From Synaphobranchus kaupii (taxonomy: Eukaryota > Chordata > Actinopteri > Anguilliformes > Synaphobranchidae): a stretch of DNA of 64,000 nt. The stretch is taken from assembly GCA_029718625.1 (NCBI GenBank), contig CM056383.1, positions 72,359,193 to 72,423,192 on the forward strand, written 5' to 3'. Shown one piece after another: positions 1 through 12,900 of the stretch. The notes under the pieces are model-generated. The model worked only from the letters and a program-made list of their open reading frames with translations. It made no database searches and was not told the DNA's origin. The position numbers and the translations under genes were made by a program. The stretch's first letter is position 1; each line of letters begins with the position of its first letter.

Positions 1-2540
1 AATATTAAAAGACAAATGTCACTGAAAATGACGGCGCTCAAATTGGGCCAATATGAACACTTGGCACAGTCGCAAATTACCAACTTGTCTTGATTGCATC
101 CAGTCATTTTGTCTAACCTCTTTTTTTTTCTCCCTAATCACATATACATTTCTTGGGCAGACCTTTTAGCTAGTATTAGTTGACTTTGAGCTCTGAAAAA
201 ACTTAAGTCAGCACATTTATAGTCATTTTTCTCGTACGTTTGTTTATGACGATTTCATTAAATTAGCCCCCATTCCATTCGAGTAACCATAGCAATTCGA
301 TATGATGCGGGTCCCTCAATTCGTTCGAGGGTTGAAAATATGCAGAACCGCGGGGAAGCTATGGAGAGGATTAATGCGGGATTTTTACAAGAAATTAGTA
401 GCCTAATGAAGTGGATAGAAATGCCGTGACAGTTTTATTGCATCTAAATTGCGTGGAAGTGGAGTTTAACTGCTTCGCGTATTCTCACATAATGAGTCGT
501 GACAGAGGCTGCGAGGCTTATTTGCCTTAACTGGCTGACAACTCGCATGGCGGTACTTACAGAATTGGGGTTGAACATCGCCGTCCCGCCCCAGCTCAGC
601 TCCGCCGTTCACTCTGTTTACATCTCTTCCTTCTGTCCGTGTGCGCGCTCCGCCGTTCACTCTGTTTACATCTCTTCCTTCTGTACGTGTGCGCGCTTGG
701 GCGCCTCCACAGCTCCATTCGAATTTTTACAGTTCACGCCTATTATTATTATTATTATTTTCCCCCACCACTGAAAAATGGGCCTACAGGATTTTAAAGT
801 CTAATCTAGGCTCAGTTATAGCTCGTGCTCTTTAGCTGTAACGAAGGGCCACAATACAAAGCTAAAGACAAATAGCCTAATAATCACTTTAACTCTTCAA
901 AACCATAATATAGCCGGAGACCATATGAAGATTCTGATACATTTAGTTCGCCAGTCGTTAACTTGAAGGCAAAATGCCAAAATTAGATTATCGGAGATTC
1001 TTCGAGTGGGGTGAACATAATTTAAATAAACATTCATATCAAGGCAAAATGTGGAATATTTTTAGCCAGTAGGCCTAGGCTAGGTCGCCTTCACTCCGAG
1101 CGGTACGGGAATATCATGTGCAATGATTTGGCGCCATCAAGCGACCATTAAAAAAATATTGTATTATTAAAAGAATAAAATAAATAAATGTATAACCTTA
1201 AATGTAATATAGCCGCAAACAGTCATGCAACAGGCGACATGACTGGGTCGAAATCGTTGTCATGCAGTAAGATTATTTGACGGTCTTAAAGGTTAATTAG
1301 TGAAAAGAAGGATGAATATCTTACTTTTGGCCTTGTTTTGACATCGGGTGGAGTAAACTGAGTTCTCTCTCCCTGAACGAAACGTTGGGAAATACGATCT
1401 GGTAAAACGTAGGCCTACCACGGGTTGACTGGACAAGAGACGACTCACCTTGTCGTTTTAGTTCCATGACGCGTTCTGGCTCTTCGTCACTACGTGAAAT
1501 CATACCATTACAAAAACTATTAATTAACGCTATAGGCCTAATCATTACATCTTAAATAACCCAAGTCTGAAATGGGGTTTCCCTTCTAAAATACCTGATT
1601 TAAAAATATAAATTAAAAAAAATATAAATTAAATATAAATTATAAATTAAAAAATTAAAAATTAACAAAAGAGATACAGTCTTGTGGTCAGAGAGGTTCC
1701 TACCTTTAAAGTGTCATCTCATTGTGTGTAAATATGCACTCACTCAGATCCTTACGGGCCCTCCATCTTCCCGCTGCAAACCATAAACTTGGCTTCTTTC
1801 CTGAACTCCTGTCCAGCTCCCAGCCTACAAGATTAAATCTATTAATCCATTAGTTTCAGGAAACGGTAAAGAACTCACACGGAAACACAAGTTGCCTACT
1901 AGAGCTCTCAAATAGCGCAGTTTATCGTAACGCAGCCAGGCCTTACAGAGAGTCTGGTGACAGAATTAACTTTTTTTATGCTGAGGGTCTAAATCGGGCA
2001 AATGTTTGGTGGTCCATTTTGTTTCAGGTGCGTAACCTCGCCCATTCTCCCTACAGGTTACAAGCTGTTGGGGCTTGAGAGATGGACTACGCCTTTTCTC
2101 CCATCAGCGCTACCTATCGCTTCCGACGTGAACAAAAGGGGTAGGCCAATAATAGGCATTTGGCATACACAGCCCCGCGTTGGGTGCCTTTTTTCTTTTC
2201 TTTTTTAAAGAGAGGGAAAATGAAATAAATTGCATTTAGCATAGCATAACTGAATTATCTTCCCTACACGGTAGGTCGTGATTTTATCCAGGGTGTCAGT
2301 TGAACAAAACGCGGCTATTTTCGTGTTTTTCATAATCATGGCATTGTTGGCCAACTGCAATGATGTTCAGTTAGCTGAATGTAATGTAGGCTATTGCAGC
2401 CATTTCTGTACGTGTTTAATACGTCTATTCTATAGCTCCACAAACTAAGAGTTAGTCATTAATAGTAGTTGGCTACACTTGGCGCCAGCCCAAACATGTA
2501 GTCCTAGAAGGCCTCTTGGTTTTTATTTTCTCATTAAAAA
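1..2540. other. gene-free interval, left edge
   Basis: No exon-like or RNA gene signal could be supported here. The only clear structure is a 50-bp tandem duplication at about 598-700, with each copy ending in a GTGTGCGCGC-like stretch. An AT-rich patch lies at about 1600-1670. All open frames are under 100 codons and show no recognisable family. Confidence 0.5.
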
Positions 2541-2760
2541 TCTGCAGTGGTGCAGTGGATAGCACTGCCGCCTCACAGCAAGAAGGTCCCGAGCTCGAAT
2601 CCCAGATGGGACCTTTCTGTGTGGAGTTTGCGTGGGTTTCCTCCCGAAATTCAAAGACATGCAGGTTAGGCTAATTGGGGGGGCATTAACAGGCGTTGCT
2701 GTAAAAGAGCATCTGTGCTCAGTCAACCTACCCTATATAAATAAAGGTAAATAAAATAAA
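2541..2760 (+). repeat. tRNA-derived SINE-like element
   Basis: The left end has tRNA-type internal promoter boxes: an A-box-like stretch in TGGATAGCACTGCCGCC and a B box in GAGCTCGAATCC. A body typical of abundant fish SINEs follows (TTTCTGTGTGGAGTTTGC, then AAAGACATGCAGGTTAGGC). It ends in a simple AATAAA-rich tail. It is shortened in the middle compared with the family as I remember it. The family name is not assigned. Confidence 0.7.
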
Positions 2761-5700
2761 GTTAATGGTCAGTTTAGAGATTCAACTTTCCTCCAATCGG
2801 CGCAAGTTACGCGGGGCTCACAGTAGGCTACATTTAGCAAAATTCTCTAAAATGAGCTAGCTTTTTTACTTACAGTAGGTGGTGGTCTTATTCAGGTGTC
2901 AACTTAATTAAACGCCGCTATTTTAATGTTTTTGTTAAGATATTGCAGCTACTTATGTGGGCTTAATTCTATGAGCGAAGAATTATAGGGTTAGGCTTAT
3001 CTCTGTAGACAGCATAGCTTTGAGACAATAATGGTTTATGTAAAGTACCAAACGTTTAAACGTTTCTTTGGTTCATTGGTTGATTTGTAAGCATGGCACA
3101 GCCCAAGTATTATTAAAGCCCGAAATTTCCAATTACGTGTTTTTGTAATCAGCCTATATTGTATGTGGAAGTGGAAGATGCGCTTTTGTTAGGTTGATAA
3201 AGCCACGAGAGAAAACGTCGTGTTTTGGGTGAAGATTCACTGGTTTAAAAATCTTGCCGATAGTCGTCGTGGTGGTGAAGAAATTTGACTGACCAGTCCT
3301 GGGCTATCCGGTGTAAACTATGCGAAAATAACACTTCGTGCGTGTTGAGTTCCAGCTCCTATGACCTCAATACGTATTCCGACTATGACCGCATATTCTC
3401 GTTGCCATAGTAGCTCTAAATTAGGCCTTTAGATAGAATAGAATATTTTTTATTTTCCCTTTAGGGAACTTCAGTTGTAGCCACCAGCAACAACAAAAAA
3501 GACAGACAGTGGGGCAGACCCACAACACACAAACAAACACACCAAATAAAGACATTTAATATCAAATTAAGTGAATTAAAGTTGAATACATGATTAAAAA
3601 TAGCCCCCGCTGTCCCGAGATGTCCAGTGTCATTTAGCAGTCCAACACACAAACCGCCTCCACGAAACGTGGCTACGTAGCCAGTTTGCTATATCGATAA
3701 ACTGCATTTCTGGTAAAGTTGATTAAACACTTTTTCTACGCCCATTTGACTGTTTTTGAATCGTTTTCACCTGCTCATGATTATGAATAGTTCAAGAGCA
3801 AAACTGAAAATATTTTTTATTGAGACCACCATAGAAGATCTAGTGTCATGTCTTGGGGGGGGGGAAACATCCAACCACATTACCTTAAATTACAATATAA
3901 AAACTAGAATGGCACTCAGAGAGATGCTACACCCGCGCATGAGGCTAAAACTGTGATCTTGCAGTGTGAAATCTGGCATTGACCGATTGGGAAAAAATAA
4001 ACTACACATCTAACATATTCTTAAATCCTAACAATCCTAATAGAAATTCACTTACCTGCAATCGTCTGTAAAAATTAATCGTAATTATACTGAATTCAAA
4101 AGCTCAACATCGCACTGTGTACACTCTCAGGTAAAGCAGTATGAAGTTCTGATACATAGCATTGAGTATTTACCTTTAAATATGGGTGCAATGTGTAGTG
4201 ATGTCACAATAACAGCAACATAATGTCGGAGTTCTGAACACTTGTGATGTCATACGTTTGGGGCCTAATGGTTAATTTGTAAAATTACCGAGAGATGCGA
4301 CACCCGTACTTGGGGCTAAAGCTGATCTTGCACTGTGAAGTCGGGTACTGACCGATTGGGGGGGGGGGGGGGGGGGGGGGGTGTCAAGATTCAGGTCATT
4401 GCCCAACTGTGACCATTTCCACAAACTTTCATAACAATCGGAGTAGAATTGTTTGAGTTATGGATGATAGGGCACAGACATAAATACAGACAGGAGCGAA
4501 AACAATACCCCCTGCTTGCGCTACGCGCGCGGGTGTAATAAAAACACCTGTTCACGAATGTAGTGTATGTTAAAGCCTAGCCCTTGTGGGTAGACAACGA
4601 AGCAGCATTACTGAGTGAGCTGGATAACATATTATGATTAAAAGTAGGTATAGGCCTAATTAATTTGCCCTATATTCCTTTTAACTTATTTTTTTATTTC
4701 AATTATAAGTAGGCCTATATTATAGCATTGGGTGAAATGATTGGCGTTTCATCTGTGTGGAGTTGCTACACAAAATGACGAGTGAGTGAATATTTCTACA
4801 GCTCACATTAACACAATGTGAACCAATTCCACAAAAAAAGGCCTTGGATTTCATAATTTTTTTTCCAGTCTTGGCCATTTAATTTCAGTAAACACTGATA
4901 TCACCAAAATTCACTTGTCAAACTGGGTCTGTGAAAATAACTTGGACTTGTTATTTTCAAGCCAAAGTTAAGGTCAAATGTAAGTTGAATCGAGGTCAGT
5001 TCAAGAGTAAACCTGAAAAAGGAACCAATTTGCTTTCCAAAATTTCAGTGACCTAGTCACATAATGCAGGGGGAAAAAATATAAAAAATGATTTCTCTGG
5101 AGTAACCATTTCTAAAAGCGAGATGATCATTTTGACTCTGAGCATGCTCTTAAACTCTTTGACCTTCAATGTGACACAGACCCATTTTAAATTTAGAAGC
5201 GAGTGTGTAGAAGGGGGGAAAAAAAAGCAGGACTGGGAATAAAATAATCAAATGCAAAAATAATTTTAATAGTTCACACAATCCACAGGAAAAAAAAGCT
5301 GTGACAGAGAGCGATTTCTCTGCCATTACCAAGGTAGATCAGTCATTTATTTATTTCCCATCAGTTTGGAGGTGGGAGGGATGCAGCACCCTGTCCCAGT
5401 TAGCAGGCCATTGGGAAACGCATCGGCACACGGTGACCGGCGGACCCGGAAGTCACAGGCACCATTACGGCTCTACAAAAATCACAGATACTAACGGAAA
5501 AAAACCTGTAAGCTGTGCGGGTGTCAGTATGCCTTCAAGCAATCCCAGCTGCTATGGAAAAAGAACAGCGGACATGGGTGCCATTTTGGCTCCATGAAAT
5601 CTGCTGCTACAGGAAAACTTGTAGGCGACACAGGTGTACGCTGCAATGGATGCCATTACGGCTCCAGGCAATCTTGGCTGCAATGGGAAAATATGTACGC

Positions 5701-6743
5701 TGCAATGTATAATTTATATAATGTATGCCATCTCAGCTTTGCAAAAATCACGGTTTTTGCATCACAGTTTAACAGACAGGACGACGCAATACCATGCCCT
5801 TCACCTTATCAATCATTCGATTGGCCAACAGGCCGTGCGCCAAATTCTGGAGAATTATTAGCTCATTATCAGCAGGTCAAAGAGCATGTGGTAACACTTG
5901 GTTAGGACCGGAATCACCTGTACAAACAGAGACTAAAGAGAGAGGGTGGGGTTAGAATCAGGGGGAATCGCACTGTAAAATTAAACCATTCTGGCTTTTT
6001 CAGAAGCCCTAAAGAACGGGGCGCCCCCTCAAACGTCCCATTTCCTTCAGCCATCTTAGAATGCTTGCTTAAAGGGGAGCGTTAAAACTGTTCTGCTGGA
6101 ATCCGATCAAGACTAGGGCTGTGTCCAAATGGTCCAAGTCAGCACACTTACCTACTATTGAGTATGCCAGTTGAGTATACTTTTTTATTTATTTATTTTT
6201 TTATTTTTTTTAAAGCTGTCAAGTTAGGCTAGCCTACGCAGAATTCTGAAAATTGAGTGTTCTTAATATTCCCAGATGATATAGCGTACTTATGTCCGGG
6301 TTTATATGGACGATATTTTTGTCGCATACTGCATGTCACTAAGTTAAGTTTACTTGCTGCACGTAGCAAATTGCGTCACAAGATAGCTCCCTCGAGGGAA
6401 GACAGCAAGGGAAGGGAGCGTGTTAAACTGGATCCGAATGCAGCCTTGGTCAATCAAACAAAAGAGAAACACACATTTGTTTTAACGGATGTACCTTCGC
6501 GTTAGATACACCAAACGCAGCAGGGGGGTGGGGTGATATGGGTGGGGGGGTTGTGGTTAGGGTTGGCGGTTTAGTGTGTGGAGGCGTAGGGCAGCCAAAC
6601 AGGAACGCAACACAGACTCAACCCAAACTTAACCCTTGAGAAAAGACCAGCGACCAGGGCACGGCTCGGTTTAAACGCTTAAGGGTCCAAGGAGTACTCA
6701 CACACTGGCATCCAGGAATGGAGCAGTCACATACGCCCTAGCA
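2761..6743. other. gene-free interval with decayed repeats
   Basis: A roughly 70-bp segment occurs twice (about 3918-3990 and 4289-4363), both reading GAGATGC, ACACCCG and CTGACCGATTGGG-like blocks. The second copy runs into a G tract (4360-4381) and a repeat-like tail ending near 4545. At about 5430-5720 there are three or four degenerate units of roughly 80-110 bp built on GCCATTACGGCTCCA and GCAATCTTGGCTGCAATGG. No gene was recognised. Confidence 0.45.
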
Positions 6744-7093
6744 CAGGGGTGTCAAACTAAATTCCCAGGGGGGCCGCGGTGTCTCCGGGTTTTTGTGGTT
6801 TCCTGTCAGTCAGCTGCCAATTAAGCCCTTGAGAACAATGTGTGAAAATTCTTTAGCCAATCATTGAGTTAAGTGAACCACTGGTGCTGAGAACACACCA
6901 AAAACCAGCAGACACTGGGGCCCTCCAGGACTGGAGTTAAACCTGCAGACACAGCGCCCCCTCCAGGACTGGAGTTAAACCTGCAGACACAGCGTCCCCT
7001 CCAGGACTGGAGTTAAACCTGCAGACACAGCACCCCCTCCAGGACTCAAGTTAAACCTGCAGACACAGCACCCCCTCCAGGACTGGATTTTGG
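6744..7093. mobile_element. hAT-type MITE with amplified right end
   Basis: It starts CAGGGGTGTCAAACT, the terminal motif of the same MITE family as the copy at 21484-21686. The right end is a tandem array of a 37-38 bp unit (about 6921-7090, four to five copies) containing CCCTCCAGGACTGGAGTT and AAACCTGCAGACACAG. The 7-bp word CCTAGCA flanks both sides (6737-6743 and 7094-7100), so this is a dated insertion whose last few terminal bases were lost. Confidence 0.75.
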
Positions 7094-7487
7094 CCTAGCA
7101 GCATTGGGCTAACGTGCACATGCTAAAGTTTGGGGCTTCGCTGGGCGGCTGTGGAGCCGAATGTTTTTTGCCCAAAAGCTGCATTCAGCACGAACAAACG
7201 GCTGCAACGTTTTTAGGAACAGCGCTGTGCTGAGCACCCATTTTAAAGATGTATCCCATCACCGACTGCTTCAGACTACAGGGCTACCCCCCCCCCCTAC
7301 GCGAGAGCCAAACTGGGGCAAGTGCACCCCGACGATTGCTGAAGAACACAAAAAATGTTTTAGAGACAACGCAGCCTTCGGGGCGACCCATAGCAGAACA
7401 GCTGGTATTTCGAACACAGCCCTGGTTCAAACCCATGGATAGGGCACTGCTACTGTACTCAAGCCAGTGAATACCCAGCTATGGATT

Positions 7488-7547
7488 ATATTAAAATGAT
7501 AAGAACAGATACTACACCTGATCTTAGCCAAAAGGCAGAGAAGCGAT
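7488..7547 (-). pseudogene. U2 snRNA 5' fragment (retropseudogene)
   Basis: Read on the minus strand from 7547, the first ~60 nt match the start of U2 snRNA: ATCGCTTCTC, then CTTTTGGCTAAGATCA and TGTAGTATCTGTTCTTATCA, including the branch-site-recognition GTAGTA. There are a few substitutions. The match stops after about position 60, before the Sm site, so the copy cannot be a working snRNA. Truncated U2 copies of this kind are usually made by LINE reverse transcriptase. Confidence 0.85.
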
Positions 7548-7857
7548 AGCTATGTATCATACCTGGATTATAACTTTAAAATAACAGCCATGCGTACCTT
7601 GATCCCTCCGTTCCTACTGCAAGTACTGGTTTTTGTGGTTTCCTACCAATCAGCAGCTGATTTAAGCCTTGGAAACAAGGGGGGGGGGTGGACTCCAGCC
7701 AATCAGCAGGCAGTGTGGCCCTCCAGGAAGCGCTTGAGTCAAGAGATCCCAGCCATACAGCACGGTAGCACTCTCCGCCATCTTTGAACTCCAAATACCT
7801 CCACAGATGAGCCAGCAAACAGCCACCAAGCCGCTACATGTGCACAGCTTCCCGCTC

Positions 7858-8057
7858 TCTGAGGTGGCCAACCCTGGGCCTGGAGAGCCACAGACTGCTG
7901 GTGCTTTTTTGTGGTTATTAATTCATCAATTAAAGCAGGCGACTACATTTAACTCACCTACCCTGGTTTCCTGGGTGTAAAGTGGTTGTTGTATTTAAGG
8001 TGAAAACAAAAACCAGCGGCCCCTGCGGCTCTCCCCGACCAGGATTGGCCACCTCTG
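7858..8057. mobile_element. short inverted-repeat MITE (hAT-like ends)
   Basis: The left end (GAGGTGGCCAACCCTGGGCC) and the right end (GGATTGGCCACCTCTG) are inverted copies over about 15 bp. The two inner blocks, GGAGAGCCACAGACTGCTGG and the complement of CCAGCGGCCCCTGCGG, continue the inversion. I could not read a clean target duplication. Confidence 0.6.
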
Positions 8058-9161
8058 CTCTATAACAACAACCCGGCCACCCCACACACAACACACAACA
8101 CACAAACCAAAGGGATATCCAGTGGTCCAACATCATGTGATTGCACCCACAAATCGCCAGTTTTAATCGCGGGGTAACCAAGAGACATTTTAGTATTTAG
8201 CATTTAAAACCAACACACAGCACACAGACACACATACACACAAAAAAATATATAATTATATTATTTGGACCCAAATATACTGAGAAACATTCCATTGGTG
8301 ACTTTTACAAGCTCACAAGCATACGGTGACAATGTCCCATAAAAAGTTGCACTTTCTGTCCAGACTAAATAAAGCATGTTTTTTTTTTTTTTGTGAAATA
8401 TTGTGTAGTAGATGTGCAAGAGTTTTTTTTTATTTTTTATTTTATTTATTAATTTTCCTGTGCATGGAAAATTATTCGGCAGAACCGAGTCACGCGTGAA
8501 TACGTCTACTTTTGCCAGAGACGCAGTGAAACTTCTAGAATGTGGCACTCTGGGAAGCTAGATGGACGAGTGAAATTGTAAACCCTTATCATGGCTATGG
8601 CAGGTTAATCGTGTTTGCCTGTTTTTTTTTTGTTTTTTTGCCTTCATCACTGTTAAGCTCACCCCTCCCTTGCCAGTAGAAGTAGATTGGGCTATGTTAC
8701 TCTAATAAAAAAAACTATAAGAAACCTTTCCCCACACATGCATGGAATGGGTTTTTGATTATTTCTAATTTGGCTGCACTTTTGGGGACCCAAGTCCTCT
8801 AATGATCTACTGGTGATTAAGCGTTATCAAACGCTGTTGTTCATTACAGCTGTTCATTTAGCCAAAGTGACATCACATATTGAGCGGGGTAGGGAGGGGT
8901 GAAAGGTCAACCATTGATCAAAGAAATAAAAATAAAAAAAGCTCCAATTTCAAACCTTCAGCACTCCGCTAAACCTCTCCACCTTTTCCTAACACAGGTA
9001 AACAGATCACAAGCAGACACTCATTATTTAGCACATTCTTTGGGTGGGGGGTATATATTTTAAAAGGCAGGTATGGGTGTAGACATGAGTGAGAGAGCTT
9101 GCATTAGGCAGGATCCTACACTTCCCCTCTCCACTGCATGAACTCCATACTGTAGTACATG

Positions 9162-9342
9162 GATATTCAAATCTGGACCTTGACCTCGAATCCAAATCCA
9201 GCCCTGGTTTTTTTTCTCCCAGGTAATTAAGTGAACAATTAATGCTACCGATTGGCCAGACTCTCTTCACACCTGACTCCCAGCTAAAGGGAGGGTGGAA
9301 AACCAGCAGTTCTCGGCCCTCAAGGACCGTGATTTGAATACC
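9162..9342. mobile_element. short inverted-repeat MITE
   Basis: The ends GATATTCAAATCTGGACCTT and the complement of AAGGACCGTGATTTGAATACC form terminal inverted repeats around a 140-bp core with no coding capacity. The organisation is hAT-like, but no clear target duplication was seen. It lies just past the probable rragc polyadenylation signal. Confidence 0.6.
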
Positions 9343-9492
9343 ACACACTATCTATCCTGATTAGATTCAGTGCCCCCTCCCTCCATCTTCAATGAGGAGT
9401 AAATCAGTTGCACATTTTCAGGAGAACTGTCCAATAACCACTGAGGGGAGGTTTCTTACGATACTAATAACGGCCGTTCTTTTTCCTTTGGG

Positions 9493-9498
9493 TTTATT
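9493..9498 (-). promoter_or_regulatory. candidate rragc polyadenylation signal
   Basis: AATAAA on the minus strand, about 420 nt after the rragc stop codon. The implied 3' UTR contains an 80-nt A/G-only stretch in the mRNA sense (plus-strand polypyrimidine, 9719-9795). Confidence 0.5.
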
Positions 9499-9916
9499 TC
9501 CCCCCCTCCTCCTGCGTGTTTAGTTTCATTTTGTCGCTGCGCGGCGTGTCCGTGCCTCACGCAGTCGCGCAAGCGTTGGGTTACGGCGTCTCCAAACCCC
9601 GCCGTGTCCTCCCGCTCTCAGCCGCATTTCCCCTTCCGTTCGAGGTCACGCAAGCCTCTGTGCTTTCACACCTGTACACCTGTACATCAGGTTCAGGCCA
9701 CAACATGGTCTGCAATGTAGTTTTTTTTTTTTTTTTTTTTCCTCCCCGTTTTCCTTTTTTTCCCCCCCCGTTTTTTTTCCTTTTTTTTTTTTTTCCTCTT
9801 TTTTTCCATAGCTTGTATTGTTTCTGCATCCCAAGGCTGTGGGGCCAAGGATTAAAGTTAGCATGATGGCACGACAGTGCCTGTGTCCTTTCGTCTCTCT
9901 GTCCGTTAGTCTGCCT

Positions 9917-12900
9917 CTACACGGTGCTCCGTGGGGTGCCGTTGTGCGTCAGCGCCTTTAGGCTGGGCGTGGTCGGCTGCAGCGTGCCCAATCTCTGCAC
10001 GGACACACCCACCTCGAACACTTCATGGATGGCTTTGCGGAAACAGTGGAAATTGTAGTCTATTAAACCTGTAGGATGAGAAGGGGGGGGGGCAGATATT
10101 TGTACCACAGATTATTCTATAGCCCCAGCAGACACCGAGGTCTGACCTCCTAGCATCGCCAGTTCAGTCTCCCTACTGCCCATGCCCAAACAGTTTGGAA
10201 GCACCCAAAAACTCCCATTACAGAAACAGAAACCTCCTCGGAAGACCGAAGGATCGTCACTCCTTTAACAAAACCTGTGTTTGCACACCCTACACTAAAA
10301 GAGCTGCTGGGGAGGGTCTTCTTTCAAGTTAAACCAGAATTAAATTAACTAAAAAAAAAAAAAAGAAGAAAACTTCTGCTTTCACAGAGAGGCAAACTCA
10401 CAGTATGATAAAATACTTCCTGTAAAGCACAAAATCTCAGCCTCACAGGGCTATTCATGTAACAGGCTATACACATTATCTTTGAATTCACACATTCCCC
10501 TAAAACACAGCATATAACTCACAGGCTAAAGCAGGACTCCAGCCAAAGTGCCCCAAGCTCCTCATGGTCCCCACTCAAATAAAACTTATATTTAAATAGT
10601 TTCCATTAATTTTCAATGGCATCTTAAGGATAAGTGTATGCTGTGAGTGCCATTTAAGGTTCTGAAATGGTCAAATCCCCATGAAATCTGATTATGTTTT
10701 TAATTTGACTATATTCCCTTTGAAAATTGTGGGGACGAGGGAGGACACTGTAAATATTGTGTGCATGTGCAGACACGACAGATTATACTGATCAGCCAGG
10801 ACCTGCTTTAGCCATATCATAACTGCAATGACCTGTTTTAGCCATATCATAACTGCAGCTGAAAGTTATAGCAACTGGCATCAAGGGAAGTGGAAAGAGG
10901 GAAGTAGAGATTGCTTTAAACGTGAAATCTTTTTTTAAAGATTTTGCCATCTTTTCCCAAGGACACAAATACATTATTTTACATCTGTATTTACCCTGGT
11001 CGATTGAGAATTACATTTTACCATAATGACCTGGGGAAATCAAAGTGGGAAGGGAATGTGTAGCCAATCATATGCAGGGGAATGACTGTGGAGTCAGTTT
11101 AGCAGGAACATGATTGGACCATAACCCGCCACCATGTCCCGCAACTTTTCAGAAAGGACTCCAGCAGGGGGAGCCGATGAGCTCACCTTTCCGCTCAAAG
11201 CTCTCTTCTCTGAGGATGCAAACCAGCGCCAGGAACTTTGTGACCTCCTTCAGGTACAGGACAGTGGTGTTGTTCAGTTTGATGATGGCCATGGACTCCT
11301 TATCATAGGCACTGCCACTGCCGTCTTCCTTCAGCCTGGTACAAAAGGCCGCACGCGGATATCCATCATCACACAGGTGACCACTGAGCATCATCAATGA
11401 ACACACTAATCCATTACCATTCAGGCATCCATTATCAGCCAACACACAAATCCATCATCAGACAGGTGACCATTACCGCTCTCAACACAGAACCCCATTA
11501 TCACAGGCATCCATTATCACCAAACACACAAATCCATTATCGTACAGGCATCCATTATCCGCAAACGCAAAAATCCATTATCACACCAATGAACATCATC
11601 AATGAACACACTAATCCATTATCATTCAGGCATCCATCATCAGCCAACACACAAATCCATCATCAGACAGGTGACCATTACCGCTCAACACACAACCCTA
11701 GCATCACACAGGCATCCATTATCACCCAACACACAAATCAATTATCACACAGACAAACATCAATGAACACACTAATCCATTATCATTCAGGCATCCATCA
11801 TCAGCCAACACACAAATCCATCATCACACAGGGGACCATTACCGCTCAACACACAACCCTATCATCACACAGGCATCCATTATCACCAAACACACAAATC
11901 CATTATCATTCAGGCATCCATTATCAGCCAACACACAAATCCATCATCAGACAGGTGACCATTACCGCTCTCAACACAGAACCCTATTATCACAGGCATC
12001 CATTATCACCAAACACACAAATCCATTATCATACAGGCATCCATTATCCGCAAACGCACAAATCCATTATCACACCAACAAACATCATCAATGAACACAC
12101 TAATCCATTATCATTCAGGCATCCATCATCAGCCAACACACAAATCCATCATCACACAGGTGACCATTACCGCTCAACACACAACCCTATCATCACACAG
12201 GCATCCATTATCACCCAACACACAAATCAATTATCACAGACAAACATCAATGAACATACTAATCCATTATCATTCAGGCATCCATCATCAGCCAACACAC
12301 AAATCCATCATCACACAGGTGACCATTACCGCTCAACACACAACCCTAGCATCACACAGGCATCCATTATCACCCAACACACAAATCAATTATCACACAG
12401 ACAAACATCAATGAACATACTAATCCATTATCATTCAGGCACCGATTATCACCCAACCCAAATCCATTATGACCCAAGTGATCATTACCGCTCTCAACAC
12501 ACAAATCCATTAGGTACCCATTATAACAAAACACACAAATCCATTAGGTACCCATTATAACAAAACACACAAATCCATTAGGTACCCATTATAACAAAAC
12601 ACACAAATCCATTACTGCACAGGTGACCAATACCAAAAGGACATCGGATATATTTAAAAAACATAATTCATGATCACACAGTCAACCATTTCTACACAAC
12701 ACACATTCATGAACAAGCAGGCATTCATTATTGTAAAAACACCCATGCATAACCAAACCAGTATCCATTATCACACCGGGATTCATTAACACTCTCCAGA
12801 TACACATTACCAAATATCATAAAAGCCTTCGTTGACGAAAGGGAGACACGTCTATGCATTATCATCATCTCCAGAAGCGCAAGCATTCATAACCATCAAC

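Noticed and set aside
5301..5905. Set of overlapping 60-100 codon frames near 5.5 kb
   Set aside because: They lie in degenerate tandem repeats, with no splice pattern and no recognisable family.
9516..9866. 116-codon Phe/Pro-rich frame
   Set aside because: It runs through the T/C homopolymer tract in the rragc 3' UTR, on the opposite strand.
11397..12560. 387-codon open frame rich in His, Thr and Ile
   Set aside because: It is a translation of the intron 6 minisatellite; the protein only repeats the DNA unit, and the real rragc gene runs through the region on the other strand.
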